64,000 nucleotides of DNA from Caulobacter vibrioides OR37 (GTDB lineage: Bacteria; Pseudomonadota; Alphaproteobacteria; Caulobacterales; Caulobacteraceae): the NCBI RefSeq assembly GCF_000372645.1, contig NZ_APMP01000009.1:1-64000 (forward strand). The letters run 5' to 3'. A program made the translations under genes and the position numbers. How positions within the stretch are numbered: position 1 is the stretch's first letter; every line of letters starts with the position of its first letter. Positions 43,849 to 52,895 of this stretch are shown piece after piece. Under the pieces are notes generated by a model that was given only the letters and a program-made list of their open reading frames with translations, did not search any database and was not told the DNA's origin.

Positions 43849-44679
43849 CTAAAACCGTCCCCGCTGGAAGTCCTCGAACGCCTGGACGATCTCCTCGCGG
43901 GAGTTCATCACGAACGGGCCGTGCCAGAAGACCGGCTCATTGATCGGGCGGCCGGCCAGCAGCAGGACGCGGGCGTCGGTGACGGCCTCGACGCGGATGG
44001 CGTCGCCGGTTCCCAGGAACACGCCCGACAGCGCGTTCACCGTATCGTGGGCCACCCGGACCTGGCCTTCATAGACCGCCAGCATGGCGTTGCGGTCGTC
44101 GCCGACCGACTCCTCGAACACGGTCCCGGCCGGCAGGACGACGTCGAAATAGAGCGCGTCGACCGCGCCGCCGCCGATCGGGCCGGCGGTTCCAGCATCG
44201 GTCGCGCCGGAGATCACCTTGACCGAGACGCCGCCGTCGCGGGCCTCGACCGGAATGCTGTCGGCCTCGAACTCCTGATAGCCGGGCGCGCTCATCTTCA
44301 GCTTGGCCGGCAGGTTCACCCACAGCTGGAAGCCGCGCATCCGGCCCTCGGCCTGCTCGGGCATTTCGGAGTGGACGATGCCCTTGCCGGCCCGCATCCA
44401 CTGGATGCCGCCCGGACCGATCACGCCCTCGCGGCCGGTGTTGTCCTTGTGACGCATCCGGCCTTCCAGCATGTAGGTCACGGTCTCGAAGCCGCGATGC
44501 GGGTGGTCGGGGAAGCCGCCCATGTAGTCGCTGGCCTGGTCGTTGTCGAAACAGTCCAGCATCAGGAACGGGTCGAACATCTGGGCTTCCGGCGTGCCCA
44601 GCATCCGGGTCAGGCGCACGCCGTCGCCGTCCGAGGCGGGCAGGCCCTTGACGATCTTCAGGACGGGTCGAACGCGCAT
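43849..44679 (-). CDS. Pirin-family protein (bicupin)
   Basis: A 276-residue pirin. The N-terminal cupin has the metal-site motif FPDHPHRGFETVTYMLEGRMRHKDN, GPGGIQWMRAGKGIVHSEMP (His, His, His, Glu ligands), and the C-terminal cupin includes PGYQEFEADSIPVEARDGGVSVKVISG and INEPVFWHGPFVMNSREEIVQAFEDFQRGRF. Pirins act as quercetin dioxygenases or redox-linked regulators. The ATG at 44679 follows CAAAGGAGTTCTCCC; an extension upstream is unsupported. It is divergent from ychF. Confidence 0.93.
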   Translation of the reverse strand: MRVRPVLKIVKGLPASDGDGVRLTRMLGTPEAQMFDPFLMLDCFDNDQASDYMGGFPDHPHRGFETVTYMLEGRMRHKDNTGREGVIGPGGIQWMRAGKGIVHSEMPEQAEGRMRGFQLWVNLPAKLKMSAPGYQEFEADSIPVEARDGGVSVKVISGATDAGTAGPIGGGAVDALYFDVVLPAGTVFEESVGDDRNAMLAVYEGQVRVAHDTVNALSGVFLGTGDAIRVEAVTDARVLLLAGRPINEPVFWHGPFVMNSREEIVQAFEDFQRGRF

Positions 44680-44800
44680 GGGAGAACTCCTTTGGGCCTT
44701 TGATATCAGGTCTGGTTGCAATTGATGCAAGGGGCCGGCGCGTTCGCCTTTCGCGGCCATCCGTGCTAAGCGCGCGCCCAACGAAATTCACGAGAGTTCC

Positions 44801-45901
44801 ATGGCCCTGAAAGTCGCCATCGTCGGCCTGCCCAACGTCGGCAAGTCCACCCTGTTCAACGCCCTGACCCAGACGGCGTCGGCCCAGGCCGCCAACTATC
44901 CGTTCTGCACGATCGAGCCCAACACCGGCGACGTGGCGGTGCCCGAGCCGCGCCTGAACGCCCTGGCCAAGGTCGCCGGCTCCAAGGAAATCATCCCGGC
45001 CCGGATCAACTTCGTCGACGTCGCCGGCCTGGTGCGCGGCGCGTCCAAGGGCGAGGGCCTGGGCAACCAGTTCCTGGCCAATATCCGCGACTGCGACGCC
45101 GTGGCCTTCGTGGCCCGCTGCTTCGAGGACAGCGACATCACCCACGTCGAGGGGCGCATCGACCCGATCGCCGATCTCGAGATCATCGAGATGGAGCTGA
45201 TGCTGGCCGACCTGGAAAGCCTGGAAAAGCGCCTGCCCAACGTCGAGAAGCGCGCCAAGAGCGGCGGCGACAAGGACATGGTCCAGACCCTGCGCCTGAT
45301 CAACCTGGCGCTGGAGCAGCTGCGCGAGGGGCGTCCGGCCCGCGCCGCCAAGGTCGACAAGGAAGACGCCAAGGCCTGGGCCATGCTGCAGCTCCTGACC
45401 TCGCTGCCGGCCCTCTATGTCTGCAATGTCGAGGAAGCCAGCGCCGACAAGGGCAACAAGTATTCGGACTTGGTCGCCGAGCGCGCCGCCCGCGACAACG
45501 CCAAGAGCGTGATCATCTCGGCCCAGATCGAAAGCGAGATCGCCCTGCTGGACGAGGCCGAGCGCGCCGAGTTCCTGGAAACCCTGGGCCTGGAAGAGCC
45601 CGGCCTGAACCGCCTGATCCGCGAGGCCTACAAGCTCCTGGGCCTGCAGACCTATTTCACGGTCGGGCCCAAGGAAGCCCGCGCCTGGACCATCCCCGTG
45701 GGGGCCACCGGCCCGCAGGCGGCCGGCGTGATCCACACCGACTTCGAGAAGGGCTTCATCCGGGCCGAGACGATCGCCTTCGACGACTACATCGCCCTGA
45801 ACGGCGAAGTCGGCGCCAAGGAAGCCGGCAAGATGCGCTCGGAAGGCAAGGAATACATCGTCAAGGACGGCGATGTGATGCACTTCCGGTTCAACGTCTA
45901 G
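44801..45901 (+). CDS. ychF: Redox-regulated ATPase YchF (Obg family)
   Basis: A 366-residue Obg-family P-loop protein. The G1 motif GLPNVGKST, the G3 FVDVAGLV and the CNVEEA G4 variant (N-x-x-E in place of NKxD) explain ATP, not GTP, preference. The coiled coil (ADLESLEKRLPNVEKRAKSGGDKDM) and C-terminal TGS domain (LGLQTYFTVGPKEARAWTIPVGATGPQAAGVIHTDFEKGFIRAET) are present. It inhibits stress responses such as the catalase response and binds ribosomes. It starts with ATG after the pirin divergence. Confidence 0.96.
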   Translation: MALKVAIVGLPNVGKSTLFNALTQTASAQAANYPFCTIEPNTGDVAVPEPRLNALAKVAGSKEIIPARINFVDVAGLVRGASKGEGLGNQFLANIRDCDAVAFVARCFEDSDITHVEGRIDPIADLEIIEMELMLADLESLEKRLPNVEKRAKSGGDKDMVQTLRLINLALEQLREGRPARAAKVDKEDAKAWAMLQLLTSLPALYVCNVEEASADKGNKYSDLVAERAARDNAKSVIISAQIESEIALLDEAERAEFLETLGLEEPGLNRLIREAYKLLGLQTYFTVGPKEARAWTIPVGATGPQAAGVIHTDFEKGFIRAETIAFDDYIALNGEVGAKEAGKMRSEGKEYIVKDGDVMHFRFNV

Positions 45902-45904
45902 GAC

Positions 45905-46414
45905 GTGCGGCGCCTCGTTCTAGTCGGGGCGCTGCTGCTGACGGCCTGCGGCTCGCCGCGGGCCGCGCTTCCGCCTGTGGTCGCAGATGGGGCGGTCGAT
46001 CACGTTTTGGTCGAAAAGGCCGCCCATCGCATGACGCTCTACGTCGGCGACCGGGCGGTGCGGACCTACAGGGTGTCGTTGGGCGCCGGCGGCCTCGGCC
46101 CCAAGACCCGCGAAGGCGATCGCCTGACGCCCGAGGGCGAGTACCCCATCACCGGCCGCAATTCCCGGAGCCGCTTCCATCGCGCTCTACGCATCGGCTA
46201 TCCGACGTCGGCCCAGCTCGCCGACGCCCACGCGCGCGGCGTCTCGCCCGGCGGCGACATCATGATCCATGGACTGCCCAATGGGGCTGGCGTCGTGCCG
46301 GCGCTTTTCAAGGGCCGTGACTGGACCGATGGCTGCATCGCCGTCACCGATTCCGAGATCGACGAGATCTGGCGGCTGGTTCCAGACGGGGCGGCCGTGA
46401 GGATCATCGCTTGA
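45905..46414 (+). CDS. L,D-transpeptidase (YkuD) lipoprotein
   Basis: A 169-residue protein with GTG start and lipobox LLTACGS, so probably a membrane-anchored lipoprotein. The YkuD catalytic domain holds SLGAGGLGPKTREGDRLTPEGEYPITGRN, the His122 in IMIHGLPNG, and the catalytic Cys144 in DWTDGCIAVTD. It forms 3-3 cross-links or attaches lipoproteins to peptidoglycan. It starts three bases past ychF. The other Lgt substrates in the window are separate. Confidence 0.92.
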   Translation: MRRLVLVGALLLTACGSPRAALPPVVADGAVDHVLVEKAAHRMTLYVGDRAVRTYRVSLGAGGLGPKTREGDRLTPEGEYPITGRNSRSRFHRALRIGYPTSAQLADAHARGVSPGGDIMIHGLPNGAGVVPALFKGRDWTDGCIAVTDSEIDEIWRLVPDGAAVRIIA

Positions 46415-46466
46415 CCAATGGTCCAGCGCGCCTCTTGGATGCAGACGCATTTTCGGGAGTTGCTTC

Positions 46467-47147
46467 ATGCCTGAGACCATCACCCTCGCCTCGGCCGTCG
46501 ACGGCTTCGAGTTCACCGCCGTCCACGCCCAGGCCCAAGGCGCGCGCAAGGGCGGGGTCGTGGTGATCCAGGAGATCTTCGGCCTGGACCAATACGTGCT
46601 CGCCGATGTCGAGCGCTGGTCGGCGCGGGGCTTCGAGGTGTTGGCCCCGTCGATCTTCGACCGGGCCGAGCGCGGCTATGTCGCCGAGCACGAACCGGCC
46701 GCCTTCCCCGTCGGCATCGGTCACGTGCAGTCGATCGGCGTCGAGAAGATGCTGTCGGACATCCAGGCCTGTATCGACGCCCTGACCGAGCGCGGGCCGG
46801 TGTTCGCGGTCGGCTACTGCCTGGGCGGCTCGCTGGTCTGGCTGGCGGCCAGCCGGCTGCAGGGCCTGGCCGCCGGCTCGGCCTATTACGGCAGCATGAT
46901 CGCCGCCAACGCCGAGGCGACGCTGGCCGCGCCGGTCCTGGTCCACCTGGGCCGCAAGGACGCCCACATCCCCGCCGATGAGGTGAAGGCCAAGGTCGAG
47001 GCCGCCCACCCCGACGTCCCGGTCCACATCTACGAAAACAGCGGCCACGGCTTCAACAACGACGGCCGTCCGGACAGCGATCTCGCCGACGCCGAGCTGG
47101 CCCGCGCGCGCACCCTGGCCTTCTTCGAAGCCCACGGGGCCGCCTGA
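46467..47147 (+). CDS. Dienelactone hydrolase family protein (1)
   Basis: A 226-residue alpha/beta hydrolase. The family feature is a Cys nucleophile: GYCLGGS with Cys118. Other motifs are VVVIQEIFGLDQYVLADVERW, APSIFDRAERGY, LVHLGRKDAHIP (Asp) and ENSGHGFNNDGR (His). Classical enzymes hydrolyse dienelactones in chlorocatechol breakdown, but many homologues act on other lactones. It is the first of two tandem paralogues, the second beginning two bases after its stop. Confidence 0.9.
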   Translation: MPETITLASAVDGFEFTAVHAQAQGARKGGVVVIQEIFGLDQYVLADVERWSARGFEVLAPSIFDRAERGYVAEHEPAAFPVGIGHVQSIGVEKMLSDIQACIDALTERGPVFAVGYCLGGSLVWLAASRLQGLAAGSAYYGSMIAANAEATLAAPVLVHLGRKDAHIPADEVKAKVEAAHPDVPVHIYENSGHGFNNDGRPDSDLADAELARARTLAFFEAHGAA

Positions 47148-47149
47148 GC

Positions 47150-47827
47150 ATGGGAGCGCGCATCGCTCTGGCCTGCCGCGACGGCGGGCCGTTCGCGGCC
47201 TACCACGCGCCGCCGCTAGAGGCCCGGCGCGGCGGGATCGTCATGCTGCACGCCATCTGGGGGGTCACGCCGCATATCCGCCAGCTCAGCGACAGCCTGG
47301 CCGAGCAGGGCTATGAGGTCATCGCCCCCAGCCTGATGGACGCCGCCGACGCGGATTTCCCGGTCGAGGACCTGACGCCGGCGATCCTCGACGACCGCAT
47401 GGCGCTGGGCAAGCTGACCGGCTGGGGCGCGACCACCCTGCCCCGCGTCCAGGCGGCGATCGACGCCCTGGACGGCCCGGTGTTCGTCATGGGGTTCTGC
47501 TATGGCGGCACGACGGCGTGGCTGGCGGCATGCCGCTGCGACGGCGTGACGGCGGTCTCGGCCTTCTATGGCGGCGACATCGCGGCCTATCGCGACGAGA
47601 CGCCCAAGACAGCGACGATCCTGCACTTCGGCAAGACCGACAGCCTGATCCCGATGGCCGACGTCGACGCCATCCGCGACGCCCATCCGGACCTGCCGAT
47701 CTATCTGTACGAGGCCGGCCACGCCTTCGTCGCGCCCAGCGGCCACCACCCCGACAGCGCGCGCCTGGCCCTGCTGCGGACGCTCCAGCTCTTCCAGCGC
47801 GCGGGGGGTGGGAAGGCGGAGAACTGA
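47150..47827 (+). CDS. Dienelactone hydrolase family protein (2)
   Basis: A 225-residue paralogue of the preceding enzyme. The nucleophile motif is GFCYGGT with Cys117. VMLHAIWGVTPHIRQLSDSLAEQGYEVIAPSLMDAADADFP, LHFGKTDSLIPMADVD and YLYEAGHAFVAPSG (His) fit the family. Sequence divergence from copy 1 implies a different substrate. Two-base spacing means a single operon. Confidence 0.9.
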   Translation: MGARIALACRDGGPFAAYHAPPLEARRGGIVMLHAIWGVTPHIRQLSDSLAEQGYEVIAPSLMDAADADFPVEDLTPAILDDRMALGKLTGWGATTLPRVQAAIDALDGPVFVMGFCYGGTTAWLAACRCDGVTAVSAFYGGDIAAYRDETPKTATILHFGKTDSLIPMADVDAIRDAHPDLPIYLYEAGHAFVAPSGHHPDSARLALLRTLQLFQRAGGGKAEN

Positions 47828-47895
47828 CCCGCGGCGCTTGACTTTGTGACGCTTCGATTGAACCCTACTCTGGGTTTATGGATGGAGGGGTGACA

Positions 47896-48618
47896 ATGTT
47901 TAGGCGTTCACTTCGGTCGGGCTTTGTCGCGGCGCTGATCGTCGTCGCTTCGGGGACCTCGGCTCTCGCGCAAGTGGGCGCCCCAGCGCCGTTTCCGAAC
48001 CTTCCGCCGCAACCGCTGCCCAAGCGCTTCGCCACCTCGAGCTTCGACGTACAGAAGAAGGCGACATCGACGTTCCGTGAGGAGCGGCGCTCGGCGCTGC
48101 CGCTTCAGGTCAGCACCGCGCGTAAGCTGGCGGAACAATTGCAGATTCCCTGCGATGTCATTGACGCCGGCCTGCTATCGGACCGTCCGACCAAGGATCC
48201 CAGCTACGAGCTCGTCTGCAAGGACTCGATTGGTTGGATCATCCTGCATCGCGACGATGGTGGCACTCAGGTGGCCGACTGCCTGGCCTGGCAAGACTCG
48301 GCCGCCGCCGCCGGCCGCAAATGGCCGCGCGGGCTCGAATGCCTGATGCCCGCCAACAGCGACCCCATCGTCGGCCTGAAGCCTTTGGCCAAGCGCGTTG
48401 CCTCGGGCTGTGACCTGGCGGATGCGGCCTTCCTCGGATCGGGGGGGCAGCCCGCGATCACGCGCTATGAATTGGCCTGTCGGAACGGCCAAGGCTACGT
48501 TGTCGATCAACCCGCGCCGGGCTCAAAGGCCTCCTTCTCTTCGATCACCTGCGCCGACGCGGCTAAGCTCGGCGCGCCGTGCAAGCTGCCAGCCGGCGGC
48601 AAGAATAAAGCCGGCTGA
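47896..48618 (+). CDS. Secreted protein with two internal Cys repeats, unknown function
   Basis: A 240-residue protein. The ATG at 47896 has GGAGGGG upstream and gives a signal peptide (MFRRSLRSGFVAALIVVASGTSALA); an upstream ATG at 47878 is less convincing. The mature part has two similar halves: IPCDVIDAGLLSDRPTKDPSYELVCKDSIGWIILHRD and SGCDLADAAFLGSGGQPAITRYELACRNGQGYVVDQ, each with paired Cys, followed by CLAW or CADA. An internally duplicated periplasmic domain is likely; the family is not recognised. Confidence 0.72.
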   Translation: MFRRSLRSGFVAALIVVASGTSALAQVGAPAPFPNLPPQPLPKRFATSSFDVQKKATSTFREERRSALPLQVSTARKLAEQLQIPCDVIDAGLLSDRPTKDPSYELVCKDSIGWIILHRDDGGTQVADCLAWQDSAAAAGRKWPRGLECLMPANSDPIVGLKPLAKRVASGCDLADAAFLGSGGQPAITRYELACRNGQGYVVDQPAPGSKASFSSITCADAAKLGAPCKLPAGGKNKAG

Positions 48619-48681
48619 GCAAGGCGCGACGACACAAACAGATCTTTCCCTTTCCCGGCGCGGCGACCTAGGCTGCGGGTC

Positions 48682-49446
48682 ATGCGTTCCTGCCTCGCCG
48701 CGCTGCTTCTGACGACCACGATCACCGCCGACGCGGCCCGCGCTGGGGAGACGGCGTGCTGGTTCGAAAACGGGGCGGTCGTGGCGCCGGCGGTGATCGG
48801 GACCATGGCCGGCGACTACGTCATCGACCTGTCGGCCCCGCGCACCCTGCTGCATGACACCAAGGCGCAGATGGAGGGGATCCTCGCGCCCGAGCTCTCA
48901 CTGTCGGTCGAGGTGGCCGGACTGAAGGCGCCGGCCGTGTCGGTCAAGGTCGCCGACCTGGACGCGCGCGGCGCGGGCTTCGTCACCCCCATCGCCGGGG
49001 TCATCGGCATGGATGTCCTTTCGGGCCACGCGATCGAGATCGACTTTCGCCATTGCCGCCTGCGCATCGACCGGCCCTGGCGGGCGCGGCGTCAGGCCGT
49101 CTTGCCGGTCACCCTGGTCCAAGGCCTGCCGACGATCGTCGCGGCCGTCAGCGACGGCCCCGTGGCCCTGCGCGGAGCCTTCGCCATCGACACCGCCTCC
49201 CGGGCCATGGCCCGGCTCTCGACGCGCGAGGCCAAGGCGAGCGGCAAGCTTGACCTTTCGGCCCGCCATCGGGCGCCGGCGCGGCTGCGGGCGCTGTCGA
49301 TCGGCGGCGTGCTGGCCCAGAACGTTCCCGCCAGCCTGGCCGACGACCTGCCGGAGGGCGTGACCGGCAGCCTGGGCGTCGGCCTCTGGGCCCGCCATCG
49401 GCTGCACCTCGACGCCCGCGCCACCACCTTGTCGGTCGCGCCGTGA
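48682..49446 (+). CDS. Secreted retropepsin-like (clan AA) protein, possibly inactive
   Basis: A 254-residue protein with signal peptide (MRSCLAALLLTTTITADAARA). Two halves repeat an aspartyl-protease-like pattern: GDYVIDLSAPRTLLH (Asp49) with VIGMDVLSGHAIEIDFRHCRLRI, and GAFAIDTASRAMARLST (Asp170) with SLGVGLWARHRLHLDARATTLSV. Each looks like the beta-strand and catalytic loop of a retropepsin-like lobe, with D-L-S-A and D-T-A-S in place of D-[ST]-G. Two such lobes would form one pepsin-like protein. Loss of the glycines makes activity doubtful. Confidence 0.6.
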   Translation: MRSCLAALLLTTTITADAARAGETACWFENGAVVAPAVIGTMAGDYVIDLSAPRTLLHDTKAQMEGILAPELSLSVEVAGLKAPAVSVKVADLDARGAGFVTPIAGVIGMDVLSGHAIEIDFRHCRLRIDRPWRARRQAVLPVTLVQGLPTIVAAVSDGPVALRGAFAIDTASRAMARLSTREAKASGKLDLSARHRAPARLRALSIGGVLAQNVPASLADDLPEGVTGSLGVGLWARHRLHLDARATTLSVAP

Positions 49447-49474
49447 GCCCCTCCGCCGCGGCTTGACCAACGAA

Positions 49475-49507
49475 AAAGGCCCGGCGTTTCCACCGGGCCT
49501 TTCCATT
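49475..49507. terminator. Bidirectional terminator between the aspartyl-protease-like gene and petC
   Basis: AAAGGCCCGG (49475-49484) and CCGGGCCTTT (49493-49502) form a perfect 10-bp stem with T runs on both strands (tttcca and, in reverse, tttttcg). It ends the forward gene and the reverse petABC operon. Confidence 0.92.
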
Positions 49508-49525
49508 TCAGCGCTGAACCAGGGC

Positions 49526-50380
49526 TCAGTGCGACTCGTTGCGCCACACGGTCTTGTAGCTGGCATACAGCAGACCCGAGAGCAGGATGAGGTAGATCAG
49601 CACGGCGAAGCCGGTCTGCTTGCGCTCTTCCAGCTTGGGCTCGGCGGCCCACATCAGGAAGGCCGAGACGTCCTTGGCTTCCTGTTCCAGCGTCGACTTC
49701 GTGCCGTCATCGAACGTCACCTGCCCGGCCTTCAGAGGCTGGGGCATGGCGATGAAGCCGCCCGGCGGGACGTGCTCCTTGTCGCCGGACCAGTACGACG
49801 ACAGGTCGCCGGCCATGTACGGGTTGTAGTTCTGGCCAGGACCGACCTTCAGACCCTTCGGAGGCGCCTGATAACCGACCACGATCGAGTAGATGTGCGC
49901 CGGGCCGCCTTCGCGGGCCTTGGCCAGCAGCGACATGTCCGGCGGCAGGGCGCCGCCGTTGGCCGCGCGCGCCGCCGCCTCGTTGGCGAAGGGCGACGGG
50001 AAGCGGTCGGCGGGCGTGGCCGGACGCTTGATGGCGTCGCCGGTCTCGCCGTCGATGTCGGCCACCTGGTAGTCCTTGGCGATCGCCTTGACGACCGGGT
50101 TCTCGTTCGAGTTCGGATACTTCGGATTATAGAAGGGCGCGCCCTTGTCGCCGAGGTTGCGGAAGGCCACCAGCTTCATCGAGTGGCAGGCCGAGCAGAC
50201 CTCGCGATAGACCTTGTAGCCGCGCTGCAGCTGGGCCTGGTCGAACGTGCCGAACGGACCTTCGAACGACCAGTGGACGTCCTTGGGCTCCAGCGCGCCG
50301 CCGTTGGCGAAGGCGGGGGCCGAGGCCCCCACCGTCAGGAGACCCGCGACCGCCGCGATAACCGAGAGTTTGCGGAGCAT
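49526..50380 (-). CDS. petC: Cytochrome c1 (bc1 complex)
   Basis: A 284-residue periplasmic heme protein anchored by a C-terminal helix. A signal peptide (MLRKLSVIAAVAGLLTVGASAPAFA) precedes the mature domain. The heme-binding CSACH is in EVCSACHSMKLVAFRNLG; IAMPQPL includes the axial Met, and GFAVLIYLILLSGLLYASYKTVW is the membrane anchor. The ATG at 50380 lies five bases past the cytochrome b stop, as in petABC operons. A longer frame crossing cytochrome b is a shadow and is rejected. Confidence 0.96.
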   Translation of the reverse strand: MLRKLSVIAAVAGLLTVGASAPAFANGGALEPKDVHWSFEGPFGTFDQAQLQRGYKVYREVCSACHSMKLVAFRNLGDKGAPFYNPKYPNSNENPVVKAIAKDYQVADIDGETGDAIKRPATPADRFPSPFANEAAARAANGGALPPDMSLLAKAREGGPAHIYSIVVGYQAPPKGLKVGPGQNYNPYMAGDLSSYWSGDKEHVPPGGFIAMPQPLKAGQVTFDDGTKSTLEQEAKDVSAFLMWAAEPKLEERKQTGFAVLIYLILLSGLLYASYKTVWRNESH

Positions 50381-50385
50381 CGGGA

Positions 50386-51672
50386 TCAACCCTTCTTGGC
50401 GTCGGCCGACAGGGCCGGCGAGGCGATCGAGTCCGGCACCGGCAGGGTCTTTTCGACCAAGCCCAGGACCGGCAGCACGACCAGGAAGAAAGCGAAGTAG
50501 TAGAGGGCCGCGAAGCGCGACAGCCACACGAAGCTGTTCAGGTCCGAACCCATGACCGAGAAGGTGGTCAGGTGCGGGATGACCGGATCGTCGGGCAGCT
50601 TGGCGCCGCAGAGGCCCAGGATGCAGCACACCACCACGAAGAACAGGAAGTAGATCTTCGCGGTCGGGCGGTAGCGCATCGAGCGCACCTTCGAAGTGTC
50701 CAGCCACGGCAGGGCGAACAGGCAGGCGATGGCGCCGAACATGGCCAGCACGCCCATCAGCTTGTCCGGCACGGCGCGCAGGATCGCGTAGAACGGCAGG
50801 AAGTACCATTCCGGAACGATGTGCGACGGCGTCACCAGCGGGTTGGCCTCGATATAGTTGTCCGCGTGGCCCAGGGCGTTGGGCATGTAGAAGACGAAGA
50901 AGGCGAAGAGGATCAGGAAGACGCTCATCGCGAAACCGTCCTTCACCGTCGCGTAAGGCGTGAAGGGCACGGTGTCGGCCTTCGACTTCGGGTCGACGCC
51001 GGTCGGGTTGTTCTGGCCGACGACGTGCAGGGCCCAGATGTGCAGGATCACGACGCCCGCGATCATGAAGGGCAGCAGGTAGTGCAGCGAGAAGAAGCGA
51101 TTCAGGGTCGGGTTGTCGACCGCGAAGCCGCCCCACAGCCAGGTGGTGATGCTCTCGCCGACCAGCGGCAGGGCGCCGAACAGGTTGGTGATCACGACGG
51201 CGCCGTGGAACGACATCTGGCCCCAGGGCAGGACGTAGCCCATGAAGGCGGTGGCCATCATCAGCAGATAGATCACGCAGCCCAGCAGCCACAGCACTTC
51301 GCGCGGCGCCTTGTAGGAGCCGTAGTAGAGGCCGCGCAGCATGTGGATGTAGACGGCGATGAAGAACATCGACGCGCCGTTGGCGTGCATGTAGCGGATC
51401 AGCCAGCCGTAGTTCACGTCGCGCATGATGTGCTCGACCGACGCGAACGCGCCTTGGGCGCTCGGCGTGTAGTGCATCACCAGGATGATGCCGGTGATCA
51501 GCTGGGAGGCCAGGCACAGCGACAGGATGCCGCCGAAGGTCCACCAGTAGTTCAGGTTCCGCGGCGTGGGGTAGTCGACGAACGAATCGTAGCCCAGGCG
51601 CACGATCGGCAGACGGGCGTCGAGCCAGCGCTCGAAACCGGTCTTGGGTTGATAGGTCGAATGTCCGCTCAT
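50386..51672 (-). CDS. petB: Cytochrome b (bc1 complex)
   Basis: A 428-residue eight-helix diheme protein. Hallmarks: [31 protein letters not shown] with heme His, [46 protein letters not shown], and the Qo-site [16 protein letters not shown]. Length fits the alphaproteobacterial form with extra C-terminal residues. It catalyses quinol oxidation in the respiratory chain. It begins five bases after the Rieske gene stop. Confidence 0.97.
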   Translation of the reverse strand: MSGHSTYQPKTGFERWLDARLPIVRLGYDSFVDYPTPRNLNYWWTFGGILSLCLASQLITGIILVMHYTPSAQGAFASVEHIMRDVNYGWLIRYMHANGASMFFIAVYIHMLRGLYYGSYKAPREVLWLLGCVIYLLMMATAFMGYVLPWGQMSFHGAVVITNLFGALPLVGESITTWLWGGFAVDNPTLNRFFSLHYLLPFMIAGVVILHIWALHVVGQNNPTGVDPKSKADTVPFTPYATVKDGFAMSVFLILFAFFVFYMPNALGHADNYIEANPLVTPSHIVPEWYFLPFYAILRAVPDKLMGVLAMFGAIACLFALPWLDTSKVRSMRYRPTAKIYFLFFVVVCCILGLCGAKLPDDPVIPHLTTFSVMGSDLNSFVWLSRFAALYYFAFFLVVLPVLGLVEKTLPVPDSIASPALSADAKKG

Positions 51673-51677
51673 CTCGA

Positions 51678-52229
51678 TTAGCCGATCTTGACCTTGGTGT
51701 CGGAGAGGAAGGCGTAATCCGGAACCACCAGGTTCTTGGGCGCGGGGCCCTTACGGATACGACCCGAGGTGTCGTAGACCGAGCCGTGGCACGGGCAGAA
51801 CCAGCCGCCGTACTCGCCGCCGCCGAAGGTCGGCACGCAGCCCAGGTGGGTGCAGTTGCCGCCGACGATCAGCCATTGGGCCTTGCCCGGCTTCACGCGC
51901 GAGGCGTCCGTCGCCGGATCCTTCATGTCGGCGTGGTCGTCCTTGACCGCCTTGGCGATCTCGGCCTTGGTCCGGTTGCGGACGAACAGCGGCTTGCCGC
52001 GCCACTTGATCGTCACCTGCTGGCCCTCGGCGACCTTGGTCAGGTCGAACTCGGTCGAGGCCAGGGCCCGCGTGTCCGCGGACGGGTTCATCTGATCGAT
52101 GAACGGCCACACCAGAGTCGCGGCGCCGCCGGCGGCGGCCGCGACGGCGGCGATGTGAATGAAGTCACGCCGGGAAGGATCGCTCCCGTGTTCCGGCTCG
52201 GTCGTTGCGCCCACGGCGGTGTCGGCCAC
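51678..52229 (-). CDS. petA: Rieske iron-sulphur protein (bc1 complex)
   Basis: A 183-residue Rieske protein with a GTG start and Tat-type anchor ([27 protein letters not shown]). Cluster motifs: CTHLGC (ligands Cys126 and His128, disulphide Cys131) and CPCHGS (ligands Cys145 and His148, disulphide Cys147). It delivers electrons from quinol to cytochrome c1. First of the petABC operon on the reverse strand. The upstream spacer to trmL (divergent) is about 200 bases. Confidence 0.97.
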   Translation of the reverse strand: MADTAVGATTEPEHGSDPSRRDFIHIAAVAAAAGGAATLVWPFIDQMNPSADTRALASTEFDLTKVAEGQQVTIKWRGKPLFVRNRTKAEIAKAVKDDHADMKDPATDASRVKPGKAQWLIVGGNCTHLGCVPTFGGGEYGGWFCPCHGSVYDTSGRIRKGPAPKNLVVPDYAFLSDTKVKIG

Positions 52230-52430
52230 CTTAAGTCACCCCTTTGATACAGGCGGTCGCGAGCGACCAACCTGGAGAAGCGCCTCCCAGCGCCATTCTT
52301 GCTCGACCCGCGAACGGATCTCCGCCACAAGGCAGCGGTCGGATCGTCCTATCGGACGCGCGGGCCAAGTCCGCAAGTCCTTTCGATTCGCGGCAAAGCC
52401 CCTGCTGCCCTTGTGGTTGGTTCGCTTATT

Positions 52431-52889
52431 ATGCGTATCGCACTTTTTCAACCGGGTATTCCCCAGAACGTCGGCGCCGCCATCCGCCTCACCGCCTGTT
52501 TCGGCGTGGGGCTGGACGTCATCGAGCCTTGCAGTTTCCCCTTGAATGACAAGAGCTTGAAGCGCGCGGCGCTGGATTACGGCCCTCTGACGCACCTGAC
52601 GCGGCACGACAGCTGGGAGACGTTCCTTAAGGCGCCGGCGCGCGCCGAAGGGCGCCTGTTGCTGTTCACGACCAAGGGCGCGACGCCGTTCCACCGGTTT
52701 TCGTTCGAGTCCGGAGACACCCTGCTGTTCGGCAACGAGAGCCGGGGCGCGCCCGAAGAGGTCCACGCGGCGGCCCAGGGGCGGCTGGTGATTCCAATCC
52801 GGCCCGAGACGCGCTCGATGAACCTGGCCACCACGGCGGCCATGGCGCTGGGCGAGGCGCTGCGCCAGACGGGCGGCTTTCCGGGCTAG
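52431..52889 (+). CDS. trmL: tRNA (cytidine/uridine(34)-2'-O)-methyltransferase TrmL
   Basis: A 152-residue SPOUT-class methyltransferase that modifies the wobble base of tRNA-Leu isoacceptors. The start MRIALFQPGIPQNVGAAIRL is the family hallmark, with TLLFGNESRGAPEEVH and VIPIRPETRSMNLATTAAMALGEALRQTG forming the trefoil knot. The ATG at 52431 is the family start; an upstream extension is without support. Its end is eight bases from the convergent membrane-protein gene. Confidence 0.94.
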   Translation: MRIALFQPGIPQNVGAAIRLTACFGVGLDVIEPCSFPLNDKSLKRAALDYGPLTHLTRHDSWETFLKAPARAEGRLLLFTTKGATPFHRFSFESGDTLLFGNESRGAPEEVHAAAQGRLVIPIRPETRSMNLATTAAMALGEALRQTGGFPG

Positions 52890-52895
52890 AAGCCC

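Noticed and set aside
49526-51544. 672-codon reverse frame joining cytochrome c1 to sequence within cytochrome b
   Set aside because: Only the c1 part has family motifs. The upstream portion is the wrong frame of petB; the real c1 start is at 50380.
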